DNA of 64,000 bases from Pelodera strongyloides (lineage: Eukaryota > Nematoda > Chromadorea > Rhabditida > Rhabditidae). Positions within the stretch are counted from its first letter, which is position 1, and each line of letters begins with the position of its first letter. The stretch spans positions 310,001 through 374,000 of the forward strand of contig JAANDG010000050.1 of the NCBI GenBank assembly GCA_036852015.1. Direction: 5' to 3'. Below are positions 47,583 through 60,251 of this stretch, one piece after another. Below the pieces are notes generated by a model that ran no database searches, had not been told where the DNA came from, and was given only the letters and a program-made list of their open reading frames with translations. The position numbers and the translations under genes are program-made.

Positions 47583-47826
47583 CATTTTTTAAATTAGCAT
47601 AAATCGTGCCACGCTGTTTTCGGGTATAAAAGGGGAGCCGGAGCCCGCCCGGAGCTCAGTTTCGTGCAAGCCAGAGAGACCCGAGTTTGGTCGATGGAAG
47701 GGATTGTTGCGAAACAAATATTCATGTTTAGGACACATAATACAATATGCGACGTTGTGGAGCAAAAATACCGAGTTGATATCTTGAGGCAACTTTTCTC
47801 TGTGGCGCATTGTAAAATGCTTGATA
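47583..47826 (+). repeat. single-copy flank with TATAAAAGGGGAGCCGGAG motif
   Basis: TATAAAAGGGGAGCCGGAGC followed by GTTTCGTGCAAGCC resembles the internal TATA-like motif of two Helitron-like copies (2799-3037, 33156-33370). It lies immediately left of the tandem transposon pair. It may be a basal promoter of an old mobile element. Confidence 0.35.
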
Positions 47827-47830
47827 TTAA

Positions 47831-50491
47831 AGGGATAGGTTCACCTCGAATTGCACCTTTTTTATAATTTCTATTGATAGTATGACCTATGACGGTCAAG
47901 ATGCGAAAATTTCATCAAATTTCCTTTGCTCCCCGAGGCAGGAGCACGCTCAAAGGCTAAACTGCCTCGAATTAATAAAACAACTGGCCTACCGTACACT
48001 GGCTGCATCGATTAAAAATAGTTAAAGGTGTATCATTTAATTTTCACACCTACCCCGCCACAAAAGCGGGCCGGCTGCATTCATTTTGTATTTATTATAA
48101 TGTAAATAATACCTTTTAGTCTACCTGTTTATTTCTATATTGTGCGATTAATATTGATATGTATCAACTTTTCAATGTCTGTCTACCTGCCATTTCACAC
48201 AATGCAGTTACGTCATTTGATATTATGTTGTGTATTTCCAATATTTTAGATTATAATAAGGTTTTCAATATATGCTTAGTATTTGATATATATTTTTAAA
48301 TAGTAAAGTTTGTGGTGAATAGTTGTAATGTATACGCGGGCTTTTGTTTATCTACGTTCATATTTGCTAGTGTACCTATTGTAAGTGATATTCTATTAAG
48401 TGAAAGCATGGATGCAGTCAATGCAGAGAAATACAGATGACTCGACAAGTGGTGCAGTGATCATGAGTTACTGCATTGAGGAGCAGTTTACAGATAAGTA
48501 AGTATGTATATATTTATCACATATATACCTGTAAAATACAGGAGCAGTATAACATTTTCGGGCTTTATCTTGCATATATCGCAGAATTGTATTAAGGAAA
48601 TGTTCAAATAGGAACGTAAATTTCACCTCTAGTGTTCGTCTGATTGTGAGAACAACACTCTCTATTTCTTTCTGACCCTGATTCTTGCAATGTGTTATTG
48701 TGTCGTCGAAGGTCTTGTTAACATATAGCGTGTTAATCACCATTTCCGAATGAGCGTGAACTTTAAACATATTACTGAGTGTTCGCTTTTTTCTGAGTAT
48801 ATTATATTCCTTTTAGGATATTGCACTTCGATTTCGATGCCTCTGCTTCTCTCTGGTTACGCTCGGCGACAGGCTTTCAGGTTAATTTATGTTTATTTGA
48901 TGTACTTACTGAATCCGTCAATTGTTAGCTCTCTCAAGCAACATAAACTGTGTTTAATGTCACATTTGTCACGTCGCCGGACATATCATATCCAGCAATC
49001 GAACCGCTGTTGTTTTGTACATTTTCCAGACTCTGAGATTACGTAGTAAACATGGATGTAGTAGAAACTCACGACAGTTGCGAGTGTGATTTAGCGATTG
49101 TCAATACAATTAAAAATTGTGCGTTTGTAGGTGATGTGATGACCGGAAAAATATAATGTGCCTCCCTCTACACACGAATCGGTTCCACGGCGATACGATC
49201 CCCAACCAAAAGATGAGAAGCCCGCTGTTCGATGTGAAGATCAATATCAGCGGATCATGGTAAATGATAAGAACCGTTATTGTTTGCTTTGCAGCCAATT
49301 TTTATTCGTAGCCGATATAAACTTGTGCGGTTGCTGAGTGCTTATTACTAATTAACTAACTTCTCTTCTTTTCGATGCCAGGAGCATCGCGCAGAACTAG
49401 CACTATTTGAGGTGAGCGCAGCACCTCTTTTAATTAACCAAAGCGCTTAGTTGTGTTTACTAATTAAATAGACTATACTTGGGTGGTGCTTACTGGATAC
49501 ACAGTTCTCCGTACACAGTATTTGCTACATTACAAAACTTTTTTTTCAGATACGCCACAGGGATAAAGGACTTGGAGAAGCAAGAAGCACACAATATAAG
49601 GATAGTTGCCTGCAAGGCTAGATTAAATTGCAGATTGCAAGCTATTATTCGTGCGGTTGACTAGTTTATTACCCCTCTGTCTCTCTTTCTTAAAAAAATC
49701 ACAATTTCTACTATGTCCTAAGCACCGCCACTTTCCACCTTTCCAGTGTTATGATGTTTTCCTTGCAAATTTATTATGCGTCTAACCTAGCATGTGTTTG
49801 ATTTCAGTTCGGTTTTTGCTTCGTAACTGTTTTCCAAATCATTGAATGATGTTTTCCTTAGATTGTTTTGCTTTGTTTTCACATTCATAACTGGCCATGT
49901 TTGTGTGATTCCAATAATTTTTTTATGCGTGAATTATCGTGTGTGGGCAGTTCTCGTAATGGTATAGTGGTTTATTTTTTTCGTTTGTTATGTGAGTGGG
50001 AATGATTATTCCCAGGTGCTAAAATGCTCGTGGAATGTTAGGAGATTGCATGGGCAGGATTCGAGATTTTTGCTTTCGCGACATGCCGTGTCATTCTCAC
50101 GCCCACTCATTTGGCTGAGTTGTTAGCCCAGTCGCGTACTACTGATTATAAGGCCATTAAGCTTTATAATAATAATAAAAATACTTGTATTTTCAAAATT
50201 CTAATTCAATCATTCATAGTTTGTTGTTGGTCTTGATTCTTGTTTGTGTCTGGCTATTCGCCATAAATACCAGCTGTTTGGCTAATTGCCACAATTGTTC
50301 TGCGCGGGACTGGTAAAGACAGCCTACGGTAGGCCAGTTGTTTTATTAATTCGAGGTAGTTTAGCCTTTGAGCGTGCTCCTGCCTCGGGGAGCAAAGGAA
50401 ATTTGCTGCAATTTTCGCATCTTGACCGTCATAGGTCATACTATCAATATAAATTATAAAAAAAGATGCAATTCGAGGTGAACCTATCCCT
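47831..50491. mobile_element. TTAA-flanked DNA transposon, copy 1 (2,661 bp)
   Basis: Flanked by TTAA (47827-47830 and 50492-50495). Termini AGGGATAGGTTCACCTCGAA and TTCGAGGTGAACCTATCCCT begin inverted repeats of about 166 bp (47831-47996 and 50325-50491). The interior has no long frame. Short spliced-looking pieces exist: GAGCATCGCGC... before GTGAGC at 49411, and an exon-like block after TTTTTTTTCAG at 49550. A piggyBac-size transposase is not present. TTAA target and palindromic ends fit the piggyBac-like class; this is an inference. Confidence 0.85.
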
Positions 50492-50495
50492 TTAA

Positions 50496-53418
50496 AGGGA
50501 TAGGTTCACCTCGAATTGCACCTTTTTTTATAATTTCTATTGATAGTATGACCTATGACGGTCAAGATGCGAAAATTTCATCAAATTTCCTTTGCTCCCC
50601 GAGGCAGGAGCACGCTCAAAGCTAAAACTGCCTCGAATTAATAAAACAACTGGCCTACCGTACACTGGCTGCATCGATTAAAAATAGTTAAAGGTGTATC
50701 ATTTAATTTTCACACCTACCCCGCCACAAAGCGGGCCGGCTGCATTCATTTTGTATTTATTATAATGTAAATAATACCTTTTAGTCTACCTGTTTATTTC
50801 TATATTGTGCGATTAATATTGATATGTATCAACTTTTCAATGTCTGTCTACCTGCCATTTCACACAATGCAGTTAGTCATTTGATATTATGTTGTGTATT
50901 TCCAATATTTTAGATTATAATAAGGTTTTCAATATATGCTTAGTATTTGATATATATTTTTAATGTAAAGTTTGTGGTGAATTTGTAATGTATACGCGGG
51001 CTTTTGTTTATCTACGTTCATATTTGCTAGTGTACCTATTGTAGTGATATTCTATTAAGTGAAAGCATGGATGCAGTCAATGCAGAGAAATACAGATGAC
51101 TCGACAAGTGGTGCAGTGATCATGAGTTACTGCATTGAGGAGCAGTTTACAGATAAGTAAGTATGTATATATTTATCACATATATACCTGTAAAATACAG
51201 GAGCAGTATAACATTTTCGGGCTTTATCTTGCATATATCGCAGAATTGTATTAAGGAAATGTTCAAATAGGAACGTAAATTTCACCTCTAGTGTTCGTCT
51301 GATTGTGAGAACAACACTCTCTATTTCTTTCTGACCCTGATTCTTGCAATGTGTTATTGTGTCGTCGAAGGTCTTGTTAACATATAGCGTGTTAATCACC
51401 ATTTCCGAATGAGCGTGAACTTTAAACCTATTACTGAGTGTTCGCTTGTTTCTGAGTATATTATATTCCTTTTAGGATATTGCACTTCGATTTCGATGCC
51501 TCTGCTTCTCTCTGGTTATGCTCGGCGACAGGCATTTCAGGTTAATTTATGTTTATTTGATGTACTTACTGAATCCGTCAATTGTTAGCTCTCTCAAGCA
51601 ACATAAACTGTGTTTAATGTCACATTTGTCACGTCGCCGGACATATCATATCCAGCAATCGAACCGCTGTTGTTTTGTACATTTTCCAGACTCTGAGATT
51701 ACGTAGTAAACATGGATGTAGTAGAAACTCACGACAGTTGCGAGTGTGATTTAGCGATTGTCAATACAATTAAAAATTGTGCGTTTGTAGGTGATGTGAT
51801 GACCGGAAAAATATAATGTGCCTCCCTCTACACACGAATCGGTTCCACGGCGATACGATCCCCAACCAAAAGATGAGAAGCCCGCTGTTCGATGTGAAGA
51901 TCAATATCAGCGGATCATGGTAAATGATAAGAACCTTATTGTTTGCTTTGCAGCCAATTTTTATTCGTAGCGATATAAACTTGTGCGGTTGCTGAGTGCT
52001 TATTACTAATTAACTAACTTCTCTTCTTTTCGATGCCAGGAGCATCGCGCAGAACTAGCACTATTTGAGGTGAGCGCAGCACCTCTTTTAATTAACCAAA
52101 GCGCTTAGTTGTGTTTACTAATTAAATAGACTATACTTGGGTGCTTACTGGATACACAGTTCTCCGTACACAGTATTTGCTACATTACAAAACTTTTTTT
52201 TCAGATACGCCACAGGGATAAAGGACTTGGAGAAGCAAGAAGCACACAATATAAGGATAGTTGCCTGCAAGGCTAGATTAAATTGCAGATTGCAAGCTAT
52301 TATTCGTGCGGTTGACTAGTTTATTACCCCTCTGTCTCTCTTTCTTAAAAAAATCACAATTTCTACTATGTCCTAAGCACCGCCACTTTCCACCTTTCCA
52401 GTGTTATGTTGTTTTCCTTGCAAATTTATTATGCGTCTAACCTAGCATGTGTTTGATTTCAGTTCGGTTTTTGCTTGTACGTTTTCCCAATCATTGAATG
52501 ATGTTTTCCTTAGATTGTTTTGCTTTGTTTTCACATTCATAACTGGCCATGTTTGTGTGATTCCAATAAATTTTTTATGCGTGAATTATCGTGTGTGGGC
52601 AGTTCTCGTAATGGTATAGTGGTTTATTTTTTTCGTTTGTTATGTGAGTGGGAATGATTATTCCCAGGTGCTAAAATGCTCGTGGAATGTTAGGAGATTG
52701 CATGGGCAGGATTCGAGATTTTTGCTTTCGCGACATGCCGTGTCATTCTCACGCCCACTCATTTGGCTGAGTTGTTAGCCCAGTCGCGTACTACTGATTA
52801 TAAGGCCATTAAGCTTTATAATAATAATAAAAATACTTGTATTTTCAAAATTCTAATTCAATCATTCATAGTTTGTTGTTGGTCTTGATTCTTGTTTGTG
52901 TCTGGCTATTCGCCATAAGGGCGCGTTCGGGATTGATTTTCCGAAAGGAAACTCGGCCAAATCCTCGTTCGGGATGGACAGTTTGGAAACGTTCCAATGC
53001 TTGGAGAAAACAAAAAATACAGTATGAATTAGCTTGCGAAGAACGTTTCCCGCGCATTTTTTTCAAATTTTTCATGCTAATTCATACCGCATTTTATGTT
53101 TTCTCCAAGCATTGGAACGTTTCCAAAATGTCCATCCCGAACGACGATTTGGCCGAGTTTCCTTTCGGAAAATCAATCCCGAACGCGCCCTAAATACCAG
53201 CTGTTTGGCTAATTGCCACAATTGTTCTGCGCGGGACTGGTAAAGACAGCCTACGGTAGGCCAGTTGTTTTATTAATTCGAGGTAGTTTAGCCTTTGAGC
53301 GTGCTCCTGCCTCGGGGAGCAAAGGAAATTTGCTGCAATTTTCGCATCTTGACCGTCATAGGTCATACTATCAATATAAATTATAAAAAAAGATGCAATT
53401 CGAGGTGAACCTATCCCT
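50496..53418. mobile_element. TTAA-flanked DNA transposon, copy 2 (head to tail)
   Basis: Same orientation as copy 1 and nearly identical, with scattered 1-4 bp deletions, e.g. TTATTCGTAGCGATA versus TTATTCGTAGCCGATA in copy 1. The two copies share one TTAA at 50492-50495, and a TTAA follows at 53419-53422. It is longer only because of the nested element at 52919-53190. Both copies have matching damage-free inverted repeats, so either could be recognised by a transposase in trans. Confidence 0.87.
52919..53190. mobile_element. PIF/Harbinger-like palindromic MITE nested in transposon copy 2
   Basis: GGGCGCGTTCGGGATTGATT to AATCAATCCCGAACGCGCCC, 272 bp, flanked by TAA on both sides. Copy 1 has the uninterrupted site CGCCATAAATACC, proving insertion and a 3-bp target duplication. 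Ends and TWA target fit PIF/Harbinger MITEs. The open frames in its arms are mirror images of each other. Confidence 0.9.
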
Positions 53419-54147
53419 TTAAGCTTGATTACGCGATAACATAACATAATTTTTTATTATTATCATTGCAACTTGTCAAGTTAAAAAGTTCATCAAAGAA
53501 AATATATGCATACATAAGAGAAAAAAGATAGATATGCATAAGGTGAGAAGTAACTTTTTTTTAATCTTTTCGTCGGCTGTCAGCCTTGTCTCTTCTTCGT
53601 AGTTAGGTTTTCTTATGGCTTATGGGTTCCTGCGCATAATAATGATTATAAACAAAAATAGCAATACATGAATAAGAAAACAAATAGCACAAAAAATAGA
53701 GGAAAATAAGTAGAATAGGTAAACGTCATCTATAAAGAGACAAACTTCATTCGGAAGACCCGGGTTCGACCCTTGGACGGTGCATTATGCCTCAATATTC
53801 ATGATTAACATAAACAATAAAAAAGATACAAAACTTCTTCCCATACGCACCTCTGGGCAGATTTGTGAGCAGTGTTTAATTCCTTTTTTGTAGCAGATGC
53901 TCTTTCTAGTTTTCGCTTTCGATGCACAACTGAAATACTAACAGCTTTAGAATTTTGAATGATGAAGACAACAATTCATATGGTAAAATGCTGAAATCAC
54001 ATCGGACATATTCTAAAGTATGCTGTATGCATGAGAGTCTATTGAAGCATACAATGATAGAAAAACTAGAGTATAAAACTAACAATAAGAAAACCAACCA
54101 ATCCTATCTATATGTAAGAATTAAACTGTCACCTCTGTTATTTCATT

Positions 54148-54605
54148 GTAAGATATGATTTCCAGTATGCGGTTGTTATATCCCAAGCCTCGGTGTTATT
54201 GTAGTGTGGTGAAATATAGTTAATAACAATACATAGCGAAATAGTTTATCTGTGACGAACGTGCGGATGGTGCGTGCACATGTCTAGGCATAGAATGGTT
54301 GTATTATATATATCCTCATGCCTCGCCTTTGCATGGGATACAATGATGTTGTGTGGTTGCTAGACTTAACACACAAAGTAGCCACACATCTTTATTCGTG
54401 GGGTGCGGAGTGCTCTCTATAGATGTGCAAAGAGCAACTGGCTCGTTCTATCTATCTCTCCCTAGGCCCGCGGTTGTAAACTATGGACGGCCTAGGTCAA
54501 CGGGGGATAAACAATGAGAGATGCTATAAGATGGGGGAGACAGTATGCGGCTATATAGTTTAGAATAAGAGGGAAGATACCGCATACTGGAAACCATATC
54601 TTACA
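54148..54605. mobile_element. TIR element with GTAAGATATGRTTTCCAGTA ends
   Basis: Left GTAAGATATGATTTCCAGTA with TGCGG, right CCGCATACTGGAAACCATATCTTAC, 458 bp. Interior has CTCGCC and CCCTAGGCC blocks, no coding capacity. Confidence 0.65.
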
Positions 54606-54714
54606 GGTTGCGGTACAGGTATAAGAGGGAGCGGTTGCACTCCCCGCGTGCCAGCACGATAGGGTCAGAGCGAGAGTAAGGGACAGAGGCTGCGTGTGCT
54701 AGATCTTTATATGG

Positions 54715-55085
54715 ATAGTTTATAATGGGCACACACAGACACTGATACCTTACAACAAGGTTATTATATCCTGATACCTCGCCTTGGTATCGGATATAGT
54801 TGTGTGTCTAGTGTGGTGTTATAGACACAACAATATAGCCATATTCTTTATTCTCGGGTGTACGTAGTGCTCTATAGACATGTGCAAGAGCAACTGACTC
54901 TCATTCTATCTCGCCCTAGGCCGGTGGGTGTAAACTGTAAACTATGACGTGACCTAGGTGGACGGGTTGTAAACTATGGTTGATGAGTATGAGTATAAAA
55001 TAGGTGAGGTACACAAAGCGGCTATGAATTACACATTAGAATAAAAGAAAGGACAGATACCGCATGCTGGAAAACAATATCTTGT
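54715..55085. repeat. diverged second unit of the 54.1 kb element
   Basis: Repeats the interior order of the preceding element (TACCTCGCCTTGG, TAGTGCTCTATAGACATG, GTGCAAGAGCAACTG, CGCCCTAGGCCGG) and ends ACCGCATGCTGGAAAACAAT, ATCTTG, so it kept one end. A tandem duplication or two neighbouring insertions. Confidence 0.6.
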
Positions 55086-57139
55086 TCTTTATAGAGTGAC
55101 ACAAAGCGCACCGGTTCAGTTTTGATCACTAGTTACATCTTCTCCAATAGTGTGGATTCAGGACCATTTCGTTTCTTTCTTACAAAGGATACAAACGGTT
55201 TGTGCCAAACTAAATACGTTGTGTAATGACTCTGTTTTGTTGAGTCTGCATTCTCACACCCTTGTCTCCTACATGTCTTCTCTGTATTTCACTAGAAAAA
55301 CTTCTGTCCACCATCTTTTACTCCACGAAAGGTTGTGACAGGATAAAGGAGTTCGATGAGCTTTGTGTTTCCTAAGAATCCTAAGGCTAAGGTCTCCGAT
55401 GAGTGTCGTTACGAAATGTCCGCGACCTACACTTGTCTGATCTGGGACCCGTTGCTAATGGCATCTTGATATGAATCGCTGCATCAGATACCGTTTCTTG
55501 TGACAAGTCAAAAGTGACACATCCAAGCTTCTTACGTGACATATGCATGACATGTCAAAAGTTTGATTGAAACGTTACAGACACAGATATGACCGTATGT
55601 GCTCTGCCAAGAAAGGAGCTCTTCCGTCAAGATTACATGTGTGCTTTTTCAATAAATTTATAGAAAATCCTTATGGTGGAAGCCGTTCGCACATTTTTCG
55701 CAATTATTGTATTCGTGACTCATCAATGTGAAACTTGGAGGGTCCGGGCAAAAACGTGTGCCTGCATCTCGCCGGCACATCGTTGCAGTTCGCAAGGTTC
55801 ACGCTTGTCCTCTGAGTACCGCGCTCGAAGCATCTTGCGAAGATATGGCGAAGTAGCCGCAATTTTCTCTTTTTCATACTGTTGCCACGCCTACATTTCG
55901 CCGCGCCAATTTTTCACTCCAGGGCTTCGCCGCGCCGAGTTTCGCGATAACAATTTACCAACACTGGCATCTAATGGACGAAACATCTCGGATTCTGCTC
56001 AAAAAAGGTTGTACATGGTTGCAGTTTCCGGTTCTGAGTGATGCGGTGCTTTTATCAAACCCAATGCTTTACCGTGAAGAAAAAAAGGTTTCGAAGGTTT
56101 ATCAGTTTCTCGCAGCGCACATACCACAAGGTCACCCTGACTCCACCGCGGCTTGAAACATTCTTAGATGTGCGATTCTATTTAGGAGTACCCACGTGTG
56201 TGGATAATTCCTCATTGTCAGATTACGTGTACGGTGCACTATATATTTGCTTGGAAGATCGCTTCGACCATAGTATCATGTTTTATCTCACAACAGTCTT
56301 GCGCACAAAAACAAAAGAGAAACTGCAAATAAACCCATTGCAGCTAATTAGACCCTCTAGAAAATCTCTGAAGGGTATCTAGTATATGTTCACCGAAGTG
56401 AACAAATGGCGATCAAAGTGAACATGACGATGCGCCGCGAACGTTTGGCGGGTGCGCGGCGAAGAAAATGGAGGTCCGCCAGTCCGCCATAATCAATAGC
56501 AAGCATCCATCGTTTGTATCGCAATCTACTACAAGGGCGCAGTCAAATGATGATTAGCTTTCCCACTTACAGTAGTCCCTAATTTCCAAGTCATAGCAAG
56601 CATCGTAACAATAACTAAGATTACACTGCTTTATTCAAAGGGATGAAAATTAACAAAACAAATCATAAATACTAATAGTAAGACTGACAAAGTAACATGG
56701 AAACAAACAATAAAGGAGTACAGCAATACAACTAAAATCAATCAAATTCAAACAATGAGTTCAAAATCAAAACATAAATACGACCAACATCTAGACACAA
56801 ATACTTCGCACAGATTTACGGCTAAAACCCGTAAAGTAACACACAAAAACTAAAGCCATCAACATAAAAAACTACAACAAAGATCACCATCATAAAAAAA
56901 AGATAATACGGGGATACAATAAGACAATAATATACGAGTTACAAAATAAAACTATCTAAACGTGTCATGTTCCTATATGGTTAGACAGAATACTGAAAAC
57001 AGCGGAAAACTCACAGGTTAGTTATGTGCACTTGGAAAATGATGGACAAAAAATGAGGAAATCGAATAAAGTAAAGATAAAGTAGATCATAACAAACATC
57101 AACTTCAAAAGCGAGAAACGCGAATATAATTAGGGATAA

Positions 57140-58785
57140 TTAGGACGAAGTCGGACATCCAAAATCCTTAACTTTCATGCCAAAATAGGTCTCCATACTC
57201 ATGACAATGTGCTTGTACGCACTTTCGGAAAACACCTTCACATTGTTTCTGCTCGGACGATGAAGATCGTTCCTGAATAGGCAAGTATAAATACCCTCTT
57301 TCGCAAAACGTATGGTAACAACCGTGTCATAAACCCTCGCCTATTCCTGTAAGCCTGTAAATCTACAACGTTTTAATTTGGTGCTTTTATTTTAGTCAGA
57401 ATTGCATTTTCGCGTTTCATAGTTATTCATCGTGGTGTTGCCTTGACAAAACTTGTGCGACATTTTATGTTCGTAATAAATGTTACGCTATGTTACGTTA
57501 AGTAGTTCCTTTCTAATATCAGCGCACAACGCCGGACATCAGATAATGGAAGGTTAGGTTAGTAAGATTCGAGATTCGACGTTGACCCACAACAACTCAA
57601 CAGATTGAACATTGAACTACAGATTTGGTTACCTAAGTTTGAGGTTTGAGGTTAGTATTAACGCTAAGGCGCTCAGGCCTTACAATATACGCGGGTCACA
57701 TGCCGATCTAAATGCAGTTATCCAAACACGTGTCATACAGCTTAGTATGGAATCCACAAAAACATATCAACCTACAGTGAGTGTCTGAGCTGATACTTGA
57801 AGTGCATAAGCAGAGTTGCCCTCGGTGTGTTCGTGCCATCTTTTCCGGGACATTGAAGCAGCATAGAGGCCAGGGCTGCAATAATCGACCGTTTAGATAA
57901 AACGTAGTTTTTATATTTGCTAAACTTAAATTCACTCCCAGTCTCCCAGTATCCTTTCAGGAGAGCCCTATATCCCCCGGCTCTCACCTCGCGAGTACTT
58001 TACGCGTCAACCTATTAGGGCGCGTTCGGGATTGATTTTCCGAAAGGAAACTCGGCCAAATCCTCGTTCGGGATGGACATTTTGGAAACGTTCCAACGCT
58101 TGGAGAAAACAAAAAATACAGTATGAATTAGCTTGCGAAAAACGTTTCCCGCGCATATTTTTCAAATTTTCCATGCTAATTCATACTGTATTTTTTGTTT
58201 TCTCCAAGCATTAGAACGTTTCCAAAATGTCCATCCCGAACGAGGATTTGGCCGAGTTTCCTTTCGGAAAATCAATCCCGAACGCGCCGCCCTTACAGCA
58301 TTTATACATTCATATGAGATATTGGGCGTTACGACCGCAACTAAACTGCATAAGACTTCAGACAATCAATATTTGAATATGCATAGCACATATCATAAAG
58401 CCTACCAGCGAATCGCATCACCATTTCTTCGGGAAATTTGAGTGGAATAGGACCCTCTCCTTCTTTTTCCTTGGCTGTAAGACGGAGATTGAGATACTAT
58501 ATTTGTATTGTATTATAAGTACACTTTAATTTTTATTATAAATTTGTGACAATAGACAATCAGGCTAATTTGGTCGACGCTTAAAATGGAATGTTTGGAA
58601 CCAAAAACTAACATTGCTAACTGAAAGCTCCGCAAAGCAAGTCAAAAGAACAAATAAACAACTTTATTACTATTATTATATTTATTAATTTATTATTATT
58701 ATTATTAATTTATTAGTATTATTATTATTATTATTATTAATATTATTATTATTACTATTATTATTATTATTATTATTACTATTAC

Positions 58786-58821
<36 letters not shown>

Positions 58822-60251
58822 AAAACCTACGTGTCTTATCCGACAATGTCCAATGATGGTTTCCATTTGGTTGAAGGAACTAAAAAAACTACATTACACA
58901 AACCAGACTGTGAACGGTCAGTGACACTATAACTCAATCAGTGCTAGAACCTAGAACACTATGGTTCTCAGGTTCTCATCTCAGCCAAGTCCTTCAAAGA
59001 GACTATCATATCAATTAAAGCAGATAAAGATAATATGTAAGGTGAGATCCATTTGCGGACAGAACTGAACTCTGCGTGTATGAAAACATGTACAGAGCAC
59101 GATAAAGAAAATAAACAATTGTACTATATAACGCTTTTGTTCTTCGAAATAGTATTCAATTTCATTATAAACCAACTAACCAATCCCACAAACGAGTCGC
59201 TCAACTGCTTCACTTGCACACTGAGGGTGAGCACCCTTCTCGACGAATGCTCTTTCTTTGAGGGCGCTTGACGGGTAATGAATGCCTGGAACATAATAAT
59301 AATGCTTTACTGGTTAACAACCAATAGAAATAAAGAACGTCAACCAAAGGGAACCCTAAGATCCCACCCTTCACAAAGCGAAAGTACTTACTAGGGACCA
59401 TGCATTAATAATATATCGTTTCTCGTTTCATAAATATACGACGTCTCAAGTAAAGGAAACACAACCAACTTATCACTATCTTGTATAAAATAATCACAGA
59501 ACAAGCATAAATAATTCCCAATTCCCAGTGTCTTAAAGCGAAATGCTAGCCTCTTGCTAATTTTGAACGATCGTCCACGGCAATCGTACAAAATTAGCAT
59601 AGGGTACATAGGATTTGCTTATCATATGATCGTACAAAATTAGCATAGGATACACAGGATTTGCTTATCATATGCAAATTTTCCAAAGGGGCTAGCATTT
59701 CGCTTTAAAATTTTCAAAATAACTCACCACGTAAACCATGTACAAATGCACAGGGCGGAAATTCTCCGCGTCCGGATAGTACATCCACTGTTCCGATGGA
59801 GACAGAAGGATATCTTAAAGTGGAACAACAATTAAGAAACATTAACATAACACTACTCTGTTAGACTGTTAGATATCAGACTGTCCACTGTCCAAAATAT
59901 CACTACTTATACAGTTATGTACCGGAATCTGATTAACCGTGCAAATGTTCAAGTACTCAATCAGAATGAATACCAATCAGTACGCTGACTTCAAATTGTC
60001 AAATCCAATACACGATAGATACGAAAGCACCAGGAAACTGTTCGCCGTGATAAAAAAAAATAGAGGTAAAGACCTATGCACCAAGCAAAATACCAACCAT
60101 TATCAGGGTACACAACATGTACGTCTTCGTCGGTCGAACATGCTGGTTTGACTCTGGGCAGTGGAATAACTCCAGAAGCCTCGGCCTTCAACTGGCGAAG
60201 TTCCATAACAAGAGCTCGGAGTTCACGAACCTCAGTGGTCAAATCTTGGAG
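57140..60251 (-). CDS. C-terminal half of the unidentified protein (exons 7-12)
   Basis: Exon 7 carries the coiled coil and a Pro/acidic linker; exon 8 starts by completing a Val codon and gives YPSVSIGTVDVLSGRGEF. Alternative frames were tested: the frame giving MYYPDAENFRPVHLYMVYV in exon 8 ends in the wrong phase, while the chosen one links exons 8-12 with no stop. Exon 7 must end at GTTGT|GTACCC for this. The basic patch HRPSRNNVK and the run MSMETYFGMKVK precede the stop. Confidence 0.8.

Larger units (their letters stand above)
40318..47826. other. 7.5 kb intergenic stretch upstream of unc-31
   Basis: No gene supported. It holds a 417 bp TTAA palindrome, two smaller palindromes, GA/CT and poly-A tracts, a 26-bp tandem repeat, and a GTGGACAAC-rich block near 47.0 kb. 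Open frames are short, lack splice signals and resemble no family. A minus frame at 47373-47585 has protein-like composition but no start context or partner exon. Confidence 0.55.
53423..57139. other. 3.7 kb intergenic stretch
   Basis: Contains a TIR element and its diverged neighbour (54148-55085), a B-box-like GGGTTCGACCC at 53763, and two frames at 55673-56041 and 56038-56382 of 122 and 114 codons that nearly abut. These frames have no recognisable domain and may be transposon debris. The part 56640-57000 is A-rich and featureless. Confidence 0.5.

Noticed and set aside
47373..47585. 70-codon minus frame with protein-like composition
   Set aside because: No start context, splice partner or recognisable domain; kept only as a note in the intergenic entry.
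48468..49046. About 100-codon frames in both transposon copies as transposase
   Set aside because: No catalytic motif or family resemblance, and the copies differ by frame-changing indels elsewhere. Too short for a piggyBac-type enzyme.
52837..53243. 118- and 69-codon frames; similar frames at 58032-58441
   Set aside because: They lie in the arms of a palindromic MITE, so the same peptide appears on both strands.
59728..59813. Frame MYYPDAENFRPVHLYMVYV for exon 8 of the unidentified gene
   Set aside because: It ends in phase 0 and then exon 9 in its matching frame cannot join exon 10; the alternative frame links exons 7-12 without stops.
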